Below, piece by piece: positions 33,538-42,810 of a stretch of DNA of 64,000 bases. The notes beneath the pieces are model-generated. The model saw only the letters and a program-made list of their open reading frames with translations. It was not told where the DNA came from and made no database searches. Both the position numbers and the translations under genes were made by a program. Within the stretch, counting starts at the first letter, position 1, and each line of letters starts with the position of its first letter. The DNA is from Alsobacter sp045348435 (GTDB taxonomy: Bacteria; Pseudomonadota; Alphaproteobacteria; Rhizobiales; Beijerinckiaceae), in contig NZ_CP157484.1 in the NCBI RefSeq assembly GCF_045348435.1, positions 2,418,001 to 2,482,000 of the forward strand, in the 5' to 3' direction.

Positions 33538-34578
33538 TTACTGGAAGACCTCGTTGAACTTCTTCTTGATGCGCGCCGCCTCCTTCTCGATGTAGTCGTA
33601 GTCGACCTCCGTCAGCGTCAGGGTGGAGAGCTGCGGGCTGCCCTCGGGCGGCGGCATGTCCACCCGGGACGAATAACCGCCGTCGGTCGGAAACAGCTTC
33701 TGCACCTCGTCGTCGAGCATGAAGTCGGCCAGCGCCTTGGCGGCGTTGGGATGGGGCGATCCCTTCACGACGGCGGTCGGCGACGGGATCATGAAGGTCC
33801 CGTCCTGCGGGTAGACGGTCAGGATGGGGTGGCCGTCCTTGCGGTCGTCCGCCGCGTAGCTGTCGCTCGCCCCGACGGCGATCAGTCGCTCGGCGCGCTT
33901 GATGTTGTCGGAGACCTGCTGGTTGCCCTGCACGATCATGATGTCGTTCTGGCGCAGCTTCTCGAAATAGCCCCAGCCCAGCTTCTTGGCCATCATGCCG
34001 ACGACCGAGAGCTGCAGCGACGTGAAGGACGGGTCGGTCATGACGAGCTTGCCCTTGTATTTCGGGTCGACCAGCTCGGCCCAGGTCTTGGGCTGATCGG
34101 CCGGCGCCAGCTTGTCCGGCCGCATGTAGATCGTCATCATGTTGAGCCGCTGGGCGACGAAATAGCCGTCCTCGTTGCGCGCGCCCTTCGGCACCTTGTC
34201 GAAGTCCTTTGGTTTGAACGCCACGAACACGCCCTTGCGGGCGAACTGCTCGGAGGCGGCCGGATCGGACGTGGTCAGCAGGTCGCAGGCAATGCGACCC
34301 GCCTGCATCTCCTGCTGGAACCGCCGCAGGATGGCCGAGCCGCCGGAGCGGAACAGCTCCACCTTGACGCCCGTCTTGGCCTCGAACAGCGAGACGATCT
34401 TCTGGGCCGTTTCGATGGGCGTGGACGTGTACCAGACGACCTTGCCCTCCTTCCTGGCGGCGTCCATGTCGACGGCGTCCGCCGCGCGGGCCGCGCCGAC
34501 CAGGGCCGGATGGACGAGGGCGGCCAGGCCAAGGGCGGCGGCCCCGGCGATGACGGATCGGCGGTTCTTCTGGGTCAC
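33538..34578 (-). CDS. ABC transporter substrate-binding protein (Fe3+/organic type)
   Basis: Periplasmic binding protein, 346 aa, of the AfuA/FbpA-like family (family 1/6 solute binding). The signal peptide MTQKNRRSVIAGAAALGLAAL has an RR pair that could be Tat-type and is cleaved near ARAAD. The mature part begins with the typical EGKVVWYTSTPIETAQKI and has FEAKTGVKVELFRSG. Many proteins of this family are annotated for iron but bind organic anions or phosphonates. The two Tyr of ferric-binding proteins are not obvious here. Operon context with a hydrolase and reductase argues for an organic ligand. Confidence 0.9.
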   Translation of the reverse strand: MTQKNRRSVIAGAAALGLAALVHPALVGAARAADAVDMDAARKEGKVVWYTSTPIETAQKIVSLFEAKTGVKVELFRSGGSAILRRFQQEMQAGRIACDLLTTSDPAASEQFARKGVFVAFKPKDFDKVPKGARNEDGYFVAQRLNMMTIYMRPDKLAPADQPKTWAELVDPKYKGKLVMTDPSFTSLQLSVVGMMAKKLGWGYFEKLRQNDIMIVQGNQQVSDNIKRAERLIAVGASDSYAADDRKDGHPILTVYPQDGTFMIPSPTAVVKGSPHPNAAKALADFMLDDEVQKLFPTDGGYSSRVDMPPPEGSPQLSTLTLTEVDYDYIEKEAARIKKKFNEVFQ

Positions 34579-34624
34579 GTCAACCTCCCGTTCGTTGGCT
34601 TTCGCGGCGGGTCTGGCGCCCGCG

Positions 34625-35548
34625 TCAGTGTCCGTCGCCGCGATAGACCGGCTCCGGCTGGGTGAAGAAGTTGAAGAGGATCTGGTAGGCCATCATGTAG
34701 TTCTTCTGCTGGAACGATGCGTGCGAGATGCCCGCCATCACGGCGAACTGCTTGTCGGCGTTGGGCAGCTTCTTGAAAAAGGCGATCAGGTCGTCCATCC
34801 CGGCGATGCCGTCGAACTCGCCGCGCATGATCACGGTCGGCGCCGTGATCTTCAGCGGATCGACCACCGGCAGCTTTGAGCACATGTCCACATAGGTGCC
34901 GGTCGGCACGCTGTCGTCGAGCGCCAGGATGGCGTCCGCGAAGGCCTCCACCACCTTCTTCTCGGCCGTGTCGGGATGGTCGCGGTTGAAGATGGAGTGC
35001 ACGAAGGCCCGGTCGATCGGCCGGCGGTTGCGAGCCTGGAACTCCGGCAGCTTCTTGCGTCGTTCGACGAGGGTCGGGGCGCCCTCCCCGGTCCACACGA
35101 AGGCGTCGAGCGCCAGCCGCTTCACCCGCTCCGGATGGCGCTCCGCGAAAGCCGCCGCCCGCAGCGCGCCCGACGAAATGCCGTAGACCAGCATGGGCCC
35201 GCAGTCGCGCGTCTTCAGGATGTAGTCGCTCGCCGCCGAGAGGTCGTCCGCCCCGTTGGCGATGTCGCAATTGATGTCGCGGTTCTTGTCGGAGCGGCCA
35301 TAGCCCTCCATGTCGACGCACCACGTGTCGAAGCCGCGCTGGGCGAACCAGTCCATGACGGACGAATCCGGGCGGCCCTCGACCTTCAGGTCGAAGGTGG
35401 GCTGCGACGCCATCGAGGAGCCGTGCACGAACAGCACCGTGCCGAGCGGCCGGCCGGGCGTGACGGCGCGCTTCTCCCACAGGAACAGGTTGACGTCGCC
35501 CTTCTTGGTCCAGTGTTCGACGCCGGTCACGGTCTGCTCGGAGGTCAT
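34625..35548 (-). CDS. Alpha/beta hydrolase
   Basis: Cytoplasmic alpha/beta hydrolase, 307 aa, no signal peptide. The oxyanion segment LFVHGSSMASQ, the nucleophile elbow YGISSGALRA, the acid region MRGEFDGIAGMDDL and the catalytic His in AGISHASFQ are all in order. The ATG at 35548 follows an AGGAC-like site; the frame continues upstream to 35626 inside the ATPase gene. It lies between the ATPase and binding-protein genes of an ABC importer. That suggests it cleaves the imported ester or amide, though that is inference. The exact substrate class is not predictable. Confidence 0.9.
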   Translation of the reverse strand: MTSEQTVTGVEHWTKKGDVNLFLWEKRAVTPGRPLGTVLFVHGSSMASQPTFDLKVEGRPDSSVMDWFAQRGFDTWCVDMEGYGRSDKNRDINCDIANGADDLSAASDYILKTRDCGPMLVYGISSGALRAAAFAERHPERVKRLALDAFVWTGEGAPTLVERRKKLPEFQARNRRPIDRAFVHSIFNRDHPDTAEKKVVEAFADAILALDDSVPTGTYVDMCSKLPVVDPLKITAPTVIMRGEFDGIAGMDDLIAFFKKLPNADKQFAVMAGISHASFQQKNYMMAYQILFNFFTQPEPVYRGDGH

Positions 35549-35577
35549 GCGATGGGTCCTTGCCAGAAGAGAAAAGG

Positions 35578-36684
35578 TCAGGCGGCCGCAGCCGGGATCG
35601 AGGCGGCCGGGAGGAAGATGCTGCATTGGCTGGCGTCCACGGCGAGCGCGACCCCGTCTCCGACCGCGAACTGCTGCAGCGGATGGGTCTGCACCCGCAG
35701 CACCTGGCCGGAGTTCAGGGTCACGTGATACTCGCTGAGATTGCCCAGGAAGGTCCGGTCCGTAACCGTCGCCAGGGTCTCGTCGCCGCCCTGCCCCACC
35801 GGCTGGAGCCGGATGTTCTCCGGGCGGATCGCGATCTCGATCGCCGCGCCGGCGCGGGCCCAGTCGGGCGCCGGCATCTCCAGGCGCAGGTCGGGCCCTT
35901 CCACCCGCCCTCGCCCGCCCGACACCTCGGCGAGCCGCCCGGGCAGGATGTTCACCAGCCCCATGAAATCGGCGACGACCCGGTTCGCCGGGCGCGAATA
36001 GACCTCGAAAGGCGTGCCGAACTGCTGCAGCCGCCCCTGGTGCATGACGGCGATCTGGTCGGACAGCGCCAGCGCCTCGGCTTGGTCGTGCGTGACGTAG
36101 ATGAAGGTGATGCCGGTGCGCCGCTGCAGCTGCTTCAGCTCCGTGCGCATGCGCTCGCGCAGCTTGGCGTCGAGATTGGACAATGGCTCGTCCAGCAGCA
36201 GGATCTCGGGCTCCACGACCAGGCTGCGGGCCAGCGCCACGCGCTGCTGCTGCCCGCCGCTGAGCTCGTTGGGGTAGCGGCCCTCCAGCCCCGTCAGGTT
36301 GACGAGGTCGAGCGCCCTGTCGACCATCTGGAGCGCCTGCGCGGCCGGCGTCTTCCTGATCTTCAGGCCGAAGACGACGTTCTCGAACACCGTCTTGTGC
36401 GGCCAGACCGCGTAGTTCTGGAACACCATGCCCATGCCGCGCGAGTCCGGGGGGACGACGCTCTGCGGCGACGACATGAGCCGGCCATCGACGTGGATCG
36501 AGCCCTTGTCGGGCGTGATGTAGCCGGCGATCGCCCGCAACGTGGTGGTCTTGCCGCAGCCGCTCGGCCCGAGCAGCGTGATGAACTGGTTGTCGGCGAT
36601 GTCCAGCGACAGGTCGCTCAGGGCCGCCGCGGAGGCCTCGCCGCTGTAGCTCTTCGTCAGGTTGCGGATCGTGATGCCTGCCAT
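35578..36684 (-). CDS. ABC transporter ATP-binding protein (FbpC/PotA-like)
   Basis: ATPase of the operon's importer, 368 aa. Walker A is GPSGCGKTTTL (about 40-50), the Q-loop VFQNYAVWP, the signature LSGGQQQRVALARSL, Walker B ILLLDEPLSNLD and the H-loop YVTHDQAEALAL. A C-terminal TOBE domain (about 285-365) typical of the Fe3+/spermidine/sugar group is present. The ATG at 36684 begins MAGITIRNLTKSY. It is 67 bp downstream of the permease and 29 bp upstream of the hydrolase gene. Confidence 0.95.
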   Translation of the reverse strand: MAGITIRNLTKSYSGEASAAALSDLSLDIADNQFITLLGPSGCGKTTTLRAIAGYITPDKGSIHVDGRLMSSPQSVVPPDSRGMGMVFQNYAVWPHKTVFENVVFGLKIRKTPAAQALQMVDRALDLVNLTGLEGRYPNELSGGQQQRVALARSLVVEPEILLLDEPLSNLDAKLRERMRTELKQLQRRTGITFIYVTHDQAEALALSDQIAVMHQGRLQQFGTPFEVYSRPANRVVADFMGLVNILPGRLAEVSGGRGRVEGPDLRLEMPAPDWARAGAAIEIAIRPENIRLQPVGQGGDETLATVTDRTFLGNLSEYHVTLNSGQVLRVQTHPLQQFAVGDGVALAVDASQCSIFLPAASIPAAAA

Positions 36685-36751
36685 GGACTGCTCCGGACTG
36701 CGGCGCGCCGCAGGGGCGCGGGGGGACGGCGCGAGGGAAAGGCTGCGAGGC

Positions 36752-38524
36752 TCAGGGAACGCCGGCCTCCGCACGGCTCGCGAAGCGGCCCTTGCTGATC
36801 CGGCTGGCCAGCCAGATCGCGGCGCCGATGATGACCATGTTGACGAGCGCGAGGGCGGAGACGGGCTCGGTGTAGCCGGTCTCGTAGAGATTGTAGATCG
36901 CCACCGCGAGCGTGATGGAGCTGGAGCTGAACAGCAGGATCGAGGCGCTCAGCTCCTGCACGACCGGCACGAAGACGAGCAGCCACCCGGCGAAGAGGCC
37001 AGGCCCCATCAGCGGGAGCGTAATCTCCTTCATGGTGGTCCCCCACCGCGCCCCGAGGATGCGGGCGCTCTCCTCCAGCGACGGATCGATCTGGCGAAGC
37101 GCCGTGTTGGCGGCCCGCACGCCGAGCGGGATGTAGCGCCCCACATAGGCCAGCAGCAGGATGCCGAGCGTGCCGTAGAGCGCGAAGGGCAGCATCAGCC
37201 AGAACTGGATGAGGGCCACCGCCATCACGATGCCGGGCAGCCCGAGCGGCACGAGCGCGATGTAGTCCAGCACCCGCCGGCCGGGCGCGGTGGTGCGTAG
37301 GTCGATCCAGCTGATCACCGCGCCCAGCAGCACCGCGATCGTGGATGCGATCGTGGCCAGCAGCAGGCTGTTGAGGATGGCCCGGCGGGTGATGTCGTAG
37401 TCGAACAGCACGAACTTGTAGTGGGCCAGGGTCAGGCCTTTCCAGAAGTTCAGGCCCCAGGACTTGGAGAACGACACCGCCAGCAGCGTGCCGTAGGGCA
37501 GCACGACGGCCAGGATGAACACCAGCACGCAAAAGCCCAGCACGACCCAGCGCAGCGGCCCCAGTTCGACGAGCTGCGGGCGGGAGCCCTTGCCGCCCAG
37601 CGTCACGAAGGAGCGCCTGGCGAGGTAGCGCCGCTGCACGAACAGCGCCGCCACCGTGATCAGCACGAACATCAGCGACAGCGCCGAGGCGAGCCCGTAT
37701 TGCGGCGGATAGTCGAACAGCGCGTAGATCCGCGTCGGCAGCGTGACGATGCGGCCGGGCAGGCCCACGATCGCCTGCGAGCCGAACAGCGCGATGGCGT
37801 TGACGAAGGAGAGCAGCACGCCCGACAGGATGGCGGGGGCCACCAGCGGCCCGGTGATCAGCAGCGCCGTGCGGAACTTGCCCGCTCCGAGGATCTGGGC
37901 GGCCTCCTCATAGGAGGCGTCCACCGACAACAGTGCGCTCGAAGCCAGCAGATACACGAACGGGAAGGTGTGCAGCACCGTCACCAGCACCAGCCCGGTC
38001 ATCGTGAACACGTTGAAGCGCACGAACTCCAGGCCCACCACGTCGCGCAGGAAGACGTTGACCAGTCCCGCATTGGGGCTGAACAGGTTGACATACGCGA
38101 TGGCGATCAGGAACGGCGGCGACAGATAGGCGACGCTGGCGGTGAAGCGGATGAGCCTCTTGCCAGGCACATTGGTGCGGCTCACCGCCCAGGCCAAAGG
38201 CACGCCCAGCACCACGCTGAACAGGCCCGTCCAGAAGCCGAGCACGAGCGAGTTCCACAGGGCCGTGACATAGAGGCGGCCTTCCAGCACCTCCTTGAAG
38301 TTCTCCAGCGTCGGGCCGCCCTCGCCCCAGATGCTGCTGACGAGCAGCGTCGCCAGCGGAAGAACCACCAGGATCGCCAAGGCGAGCACGCCGGCGACCA
38401 TCACCACGTGCTCGAGGCGCACGCCTCCCGCGCGGCGCGCGCCCAGGCCGGGAACCTGCAAGGCGGGATCGCGCTGCGGCCGATGCTTGTCGAGGGTCGG
38501 GTCGGCGTGCCCGGCGACCGTCAT
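36752..38524 (-). CDS. Fused ABC transporter permease (FbpB-like)
   Basis: Inner-membrane permease, 590 aa, with about twelve helices formed by two BPD_transp_1 units in one chain, as in FbpB-type ferric and related importers. EAA-like loops are EEAAQILGAGKFRTALLITGP (about 225-245) and LEESARILGARWGTTMKEIT in the C-terminal half. It is the first gene of the operon and starts 283 bp from the divergent aldo/keto reductase gene. The shared promoter region carries the TGTCAACCAA-N18-TTGGTT motif. Confidence 0.94.
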   Translation of the reverse strand: MTVAGHADPTLDKHRPQRDPALQVPGLGARRAGGVRLEHVVMVAGVLALAILVVLPLATLLVSSIWGEGGPTLENFKEVLEGRLYVTALWNSLVLGFWTGLFSVVLGVPLAWAVSRTNVPGKRLIRFTASVAYLSPPFLIAIAYVNLFSPNAGLVNVFLRDVVGLEFVRFNVFTMTGLVLVTVLHTFPFVYLLASSALLSVDASYEEAAQILGAGKFRTALLITGPLVAPAILSGVLLSFVNAIALFGSQAIVGLPGRIVTLPTRIYALFDYPPQYGLASALSLMFVLITVAALFVQRRYLARRSFVTLGGKGSRPQLVELGPLRWVVLGFCVLVFILAVVLPYGTLLAVSFSKSWGLNFWKGLTLAHYKFVLFDYDITRRAILNSLLLATIASTIAVLLGAVISWIDLRTTAPGRRVLDYIALVPLGLPGIVMAVALIQFWLMLPFALYGTLGILLLAYVGRYIPLGVRAANTALRQIDPSLEESARILGARWGTTMKEITLPLMGPGLFAGWLLVFVPVVQELSASILLFSSSSITLAVAIYNLYETGYTEPVSALALVNMVIIGAAIWLASRISKGRFASRAEAGVP

Positions 38525-38690
38525 GGCGCATCCCCTGGACGGCGGCCATGGCCGAGCCCTGCGCTGCAGCCCAGATCGGGGTCGGAACCGCTCGTCATCC
38601 GCGCAAGAAGATGCGCGGCCTCATGGCACGGCATGGCGTCACTCCCGGGCAGTCTTCTTTTGCGGCGATCTTTGACCCCGCGCCGTGAGC

Positions 38691-38725
38691 TGTCAACCAA
38701 AGCTTCAAATATCGAAAATTGGTTG
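38691..38725. promoter_or_regulatory. Operator candidate TGTCAACCAA-N18-TTGGTTG, site 1
   Basis: TGTCAACCAA at 38691-38700 and TTGGTTG at 38719-38725 form an inverted repeat CAACCAA/TTGGTTG with an 18-bp centre. The same elements with the same spacing recur at 42811-42845. The site lies in the divergent promoter region between the ABC permease gene and the aldo/keto reductase gene, next to a GntR-family regulator gene. A further small palindrome GGTTC-ATCATC-GAACC lies at 38741-38756. Confidence 0.6.
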
Positions 38726-38807
38726 CGGATGGCCGCCAATGGTTCATCATCGAACCGGGGCGTGGCCATGCGGCTCCCCCGCCCCGTCGCCTGTGGGAGG
38801 ACGCTGC

Positions 38808-39794
38808 ATGAAGACGCGCCGCCTCGGCCGGACCGGCCCGGTCGTCTCCGCCATCGGCCTCGGCTGCTCGGGCATGAGCTCGGACTACGGCGTGCCGGAC
38901 GACGCCGAATCGACCGCCACGATCCGCCTCGCCATCGACCGCGGCGTCACGGTGTTCGACACCTCCGACGCTTATGGGGCGGGCCGCAACGAGGAGCTGA
39001 TCGGGGCCGCCATCGCAGGCCGGCGCGAGGGCCTCGTCATCGCCACCAAATTCGGCAACATCCGCGGTCCGAACGGCGAGCGCGGCGGCGTCAACGGCAA
39101 GCCGGACTACGTTCCGGTCGCCTGCGAGGCCAGCCTGCGGCGGCTCGGGATCGACTGCATCGATCTCTACTACCAGCACCGCATCGACCCCTCCGTGCCG
39201 ATCGAGGAGACGGTCGGGGCCATGGCCCGGCTCGTCGAGCAGGGCAAGGTCCGCCATCTCGGCCTGTGCGAGGCCGGCGTCGACACCATCCGGCGCGCCC
39301 ATGCGACGCATCCGCTGGCGGCCGTCCAGATGGAGTACTCGCTCTGGACCCGCGACGCCGAAAGCAAGATCCTGCCGGCGCTGCGCGCGCTGGGCGTCGC
39401 CCTGGTGCCCTACAGCCCCCTGGGACGCGGCTTCCTCACCGGCGCCTTCCGCAGCCGCGACGACCTGATCCCGACCGACCGCCGACACGCCCACCCGCGC
39501 TTCCAGAGCGGCAATTTCGAAGCCAATCTGGGGCTGCTCGCGCCCCTGTCGAAGGTCGCGGAGCGGCGAGGCTGCGCTCCCGCCCAGGCGGCGCTGGCCT
39601 GGGTGCTGGCGCAGGGCGACGACATCGTCCCCATTCCGGGCACCAAGCGCCGCCGCTGGCTGGAGCAGAACATCGGCGCGCTCGACCTGACCCTCGACGC
39701 CGACGACCTGTCGCGCTTGACCGAGGCGTTCCCGGCCGGAGCAGCGGCTGGGCTGCGCTATCCCGAAAAGCAACTGCAAGGGCTCGGCCTGTGA
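38808..39794 (+). CDS. Aldo/keto reductase, paralogue of 32531-33508
   Basis: Aldo/keto reductase, 328 aa, AKR13-like. The tetrad is D51 and Y56 in FDTSDAYGAGRNEE, K in IATKFGN, and H in YYQHRID. It ends in AAGLRYPEKQLQGLGL, much as its paralogue ends in AKGTRYPEAQMKRLGL. The ATG at 38808 follows GGGAGG. It is divergent from the ABC operon, and the GntR-family regulator gene follows 16 bp downstream, so regulator and reductase are probably one transcript. Confidence 0.92.
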   Translation: MKTRRLGRTGPVVSAIGLGCSGMSSDYGVPDDAESTATIRLAIDRGVTVFDTSDAYGAGRNEELIGAAIAGRREGLVIATKFGNIRGPNGERGGVNGKPDYVPVACEASLRRLGIDCIDLYYQHRIDPSVPIEETVGAMARLVEQGKVRHLGLCEAGVDTIRRAHATHPLAAVQMEYSLWTRDAESKILPALRALGVALVPYSPLGRGFLTGAFRSRDDLIPTDRRHAHPRFQSGNFEANLGLLAPLSKVAERRGCAPAQAALAWVLAQGDDIVPIPGTKRRRWLEQNIGALDLTLDADDLSRLTEAFPAGAAAGLRYPEKQLQGLGL

Positions 39795-39810
39795 GCCGGG
39801 ACAACGCCCC

Positions 39811-40566
39811 ATGAGCACTGCCGCAAGCGCCGTCGACGCCGCCGACCATGAGGACGCCCTCGACCTGGAGATCCTCGACGCTCCGGACGCCGAGGCGCCG
39901 AACGCGGTCCTGCAGGTGCGGGCCTTCCTGGCCCGGGCCGGCACGCTGGATCACGGACGCCTCCCGCCCGAGCGGGAGCTCGCGCAGGCGCTGGGCGTCA
40001 CCCGCGCCGAGCTGCGCAAGGCGCTCGCCAAGCTCGAGGCCGAAGGCCAGCTCTGGCGCCATGTCGGCAAGGGCACCTTCGTGGGCAGCCGCCCGATCGA
40101 CAATCTGGCCGACGTCGCCGGCATGGCGCGCCGCACCAACCCGGCGGAGGTGATGCGGGCGCGCCTGGCCATCGAGCCGGAGATCGCCCGGCTGGCGGCC
40201 CTCAACGCCACGCCGGCCCATCTGTCTGAGCTGGAAGCGATCATGCGCAAGTCGCGCCAGGCCCAGACCTGGCGCCAGTATGAGAGCTGCGACAACCGCT
40301 TCCACCGCATGATCGCGGCCGCCACCCAAAACAGCCTGCTGCTGGGACTATTGGATACGCTGAGCGCGGTGCGACAGGCGGTGAACTGGGGTCGGCTGCG
40401 CGCCTCACCCACAAGGCCGCGCGAGGACCATCACAGCTTTGTCGAGCATGAGGCCATCGTGGCCGCCATCGCCGACCGCGACATGTCCCGCGCCGCCCAG
40501 GCCATGCGCACCCATCTGCAGAGCGTCGAGCGCAACCTCCTCGGCCGTGCGGAGGCGGAAGACTGA
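39811..40566 (+). CDS. GntR-family regulator, FCD (FadR) subfamily
   Basis: A 251-aa regulator with an N-terminal winged helix (about 30-95: LPPERELAQALGVTRAELRKAL and WRHVGKGTFVG) and a C-terminal FCD ligand domain (about 110-240). Likely FCD metal ligands are D and H in SCDNRFHRMI and H in HHSFVEHEAI and MRTHLQSVER. FCD proteins sense small carboxylates or sugar acids. An acidic N-terminal extension of about 30 residues is unusual. It is cotranscribed with the aldo/keto reductase and is the obvious candidate to bind the TGTCAACCAA-type sites at 38691 and 42811. Confidence 0.92.
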   Translation: MSTAASAVDAADHEDALDLEILDAPDAEAPNAVLQVRAFLARAGTLDHGRLPPERELAQALGVTRAELRKALAKLEAEGQLWRHVGKGTFVGSRPIDNLADVAGMARRTNPAEVMRARLAIEPEIARLAALNATPAHLSELEAIMRKSRQAQTWRQYESCDNRFHRMIAAATQNSLLLGLLDTLSAVRQAVNWGRLRASPTRPREDHHSFVEHEAIVAAIADRDMSRAAQAMRTHLQSVERNLLGRAEAED

Positions 40567-40593
40567 GCGGCTCGTCAGGGGCGGCCGGGCCCG

Positions 40594-41862
40594 TCAGCCC
40601 TCATGCACCAGCAGGTCGAACCCGGAGTTCCGGTCGATGATGGCGATCAGCCCGTCGGCGTCCACGTCCACGTCGTTCGTCTGTGGACTGGCGTTCCCGC
40701 CGACCGGCTCGGGGATGTAGCGCCCCACTTCGGACGGCTCCTCCGGGTTGGAGATGTCCACCACCCGCAGTCCGCCCGAGAACCACGCGCAATAGACCAG
40801 GGAGCCGTCGATATGCTCCTGGAACTGATGCGCGCCGAAGCGGCCGAGCCGCGCATAGGGGCTGTCGAGGTCCGACACGTGGAAGGTCGAGAGGGGCCGG
40901 AAGTCCCCCTCCGTCACGTCGAAGATCCACAGATGGGCGTGCGGCTGGCCCGGCGTGTGGTCGTGCTCCTCGTCGACCGCGACGGCGATCCGCCGGCCGC
41001 CGATCAGGCCTTTCGCGGGTAGGACCGTATGGGTGGGCTCGGGCGTGGGCGGGTGATAGTTGAACGCCCCCACGGTGCGCGGCCGCGCGATGTCCGTCAC
41101 GTCGATCCGGCGCACGCCCGCATACCACACGGCCGCCCAGAGATCGTCGCCCTGGCGCAACGCGTGGTGCAGCCTGTGGCTCTCGCCGCTCCAGGTCGGC
41201 GTCTCGCCCGCCGCTACATGCTGGCCGGGCAGGTGCCAGCGGGACACCTCCTCGGGTTTCTCGGGATTGGAAATATCGTAGATCACCAGGATGTTGCCCC
41301 GGTATCCTTCCATTTCAGTCGAGATATACGCGTAGCGCTCGTCCATGTCGAAGCGGTGGACGCCGAAGCCGAAGGTGCGCTGATAAGCCAGCAGCCGCGG
41401 CCTGCTGCGGTCGGCGATGTCCCAGATCTTGAACCCGCCCTGCTCATAGGGCTGCGGCTGGATCCTGCGCAGGCCGGGGATCGCCTCCGGCTTCACCTTG
41501 AGCGCGGCGGCGAGTTCGGCGTCCGTGGCGGGGCGGCCGTGGCGGGCCGCCCATTCGGCCTCGAGCGCCTTCAGGCGCCCGGCGCGGCGCTTGGCGTGGC
41601 GCTCGTTCTCCTCGACATTGGTGATCATGATGTCGCCGGCGACCCGCACCTTGTGGGTGTGCGACTGGTCGTCGTCGAGGCGGATCTCCGACACGACCGT
41701 CGGACGCGAGGGATTGGAGACGTCCAGGATGGTGGTGCCGTAGGGCGGCTTCATATGGCCCACGATCGCGTGGCCCTTGCCGTCGAAGATCACCTGCCCG
41801 CCTCCGGGCAGGTCGAGATGCCCGAGCCGTCGCACATTGCGGGAGAGCGCGTCCGCCGTCAT
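40594..41862 (-). CDS. LVIVD-repeat beta-propeller-like protein
   Basis: A 422-aa protein with repeated LVIVD-type strands: TTILDVSNPSRP, FKIWDIADRSRP, LVIYDISNPEKP, VRRIDVTDIARP, LWIFDVTEGDF and LRVVDISNPEEP. This suggests a beta-propeller of about six or seven blades. There is no signal peptide, unlike many LVIVD proteins, so a cytoplasmic location is likely. A charged helical insert (about residues 85-140, ENERHAKRRAGRLKALEAEW) interrupts the propeller. Several His-rich loops (SHTHKVRV, HDHTPGQPHAHLW) could bind metal. It is 22 bp downstream of a fumarylacetoacetase-family gene. The biochemical function is unknown. Confidence 0.8.
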   Translation of the reverse strand: MTADALSRNVRRLGHLDLPGGGQVIFDGKGHAIVGHMKPPYGTTILDVSNPSRPTVVSEIRLDDDQSHTHKVRVAGDIMITNVEENERHAKRRAGRLKALEAEWAARHGRPATDAELAAALKVKPEAIPGLRRIQPQPYEQGGFKIWDIADRSRPRLLAYQRTFGFGVHRFDMDERYAYISTEMEGYRGNILVIYDISNPEKPEEVSRWHLPGQHVAAGETPTWSGESHRLHHALRQGDDLWAAVWYAGVRRIDVTDIARPRTVGAFNYHPPTPEPTHTVLPAKGLIGGRRIAVAVDEEHDHTPGQPHAHLWIFDVTEGDFRPLSTFHVSDLDSPYARLGRFGAHQFQEHIDGSLVYCAWFSGGLRVVDISNPEEPSEVGRYIPEPVGGNASPQTNDVDVDADGLIAIIDRNSGFDLLVHEG

Positions 41863-41884
41863 TGCGTCCCCTCCGCCGGGCCGG

Positions 41885-42742
41885 TCAGGCGAACCGGTTG
41901 CTGATCTCGCCCAGACCCTGGATGGCCATGCGCACCACGTCGCCCTCCTTGAGGAAGCGCGGCGGCTTCAGGCCGATGCCGACGCCGGCCGGCGTCCCGG
42001 TCGAGATCACGTCGCCGGGCAGAAGCGTCATGCCGGCCGAGATGGTCTCGACGAGGCCAGGGATGTCGAAGATCAGGTCGCGCGTGTTGGCGCTCTGGCG
42101 CAGCTCGCCGTTGACCCAGCAGGACACGTCGAGATTCTCGGCGTCGACCTCGTCGCGCGTGGTGATCCAGGGGCCCATGGGGCAGAAGGTGTCGAGCGCC
42201 TTGCCGAGGAACCACTGCTTGTGGTTGCGCTGCCGGTCGCGGGCGGTCACGTCGTTGACGATCGTGTAGCCGAAGATGTGGTCGAAGGCGTCCGCGCGCT
42301 TGATGTCGCGCCCTCCCCGGCCGATCACGACGGCGAGCTCGACCTCGTAGTCGACCATGCTGGTCACGCCCGGATGCAGGCTGACGGTCGCCCCCGGGCC
42401 GACGATGCAGCTCGTCGGCTTGGTGAACACAGCCGGGAACTCGTCGATCTCCGCACCCTTCACCGCGCCGGCCTCAAAGCCGCTCTGGGCGAATTCGCGG
42501 GCGTGCTCGCGGTAGTTCTTGCCCACGCAGATCACGTTGCGCGGCGGAATCAGGGGCGCCTGGAGGGCGACCTCGGCGAGCGGAATCGCCGCCCCGGTCG
42601 GCGTCGGCGGCGCTCCGCCGGCGGCCGCCGCCTCCACCAGCGCCAGCATGCCGGAAACCTGGACTGGCCTGATCTCGCCTGAAGCCTCGTCCACGACGCC
42701 GACGCCGGAACGGCCTGAATGAATGAACGCGGCGAGTTTCAT
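41885..42742 (-). CDS. Fumarylacetoacetate hydrolase-family protein (1)
   Basis: FAH-fold enzyme, 285 aa, with an N-terminal domain of about 65 residues and the catalytic FAH domain after it. ICVGKNYREHAREF opens the domain, MVDYEVELAVVIGR carries the metal-binding ExE pair, NDVTARDRQ the third ligand, and TGTPAGVGIG the substrate loop. FAH enzymes hydrolyse or decarboxylate beta-diketo acids in aromatic or sugar-acid breakdown. It is transcribed with the LVIVD protein gene and divergently from a second FAH gene. The ATG at 42742 is preceded by GAGG. Confidence 0.9.
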   Translation of the reverse strand: MKLAAFIHSGRSGVGVVDEASGEIRPVQVSGMLALVEAAAAGGAPPTPTGAAIPLAEVALQAPLIPPRNVICVGKNYREHAREFAQSGFEAGAVKGAEIDEFPAVFTKPTSCIVGPGATVSLHPGVTSMVDYEVELAVVIGRGGRDIKRADAFDHIFGYTIVNDVTARDRQRNHKQWFLGKALDTFCPMGPWITTRDEVDAENLDVSCWVNGELRQSANTRDLIFDIPGLVETISAGMTLLPGDVISTGTPAGVGIGLKPPRFLKEGDVVRMAIQGLGEISNRFA

Positions 42743-42810
42743 GGCGGCCTCACGGGGTCTGCAAACGCGTCTGCGGCGCTTTCGGACATTTCCACATCGG
42801 CCGCTATCAA

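Noticed and set aside
33538..38524. Ferric iron uptake operon
   Set aside because: Family similarity is to ferric systems, but hydrolase and reductase genes within the operon and the absence of an obvious Fur-like box make iron unlikely.
37421..39814. Plus-strand open frame joining the permease antisense to a reductase-like region
   Set aside because: Its first part is antisense to the permease and its second part is a shifted frame of the reductase gene at 38808.
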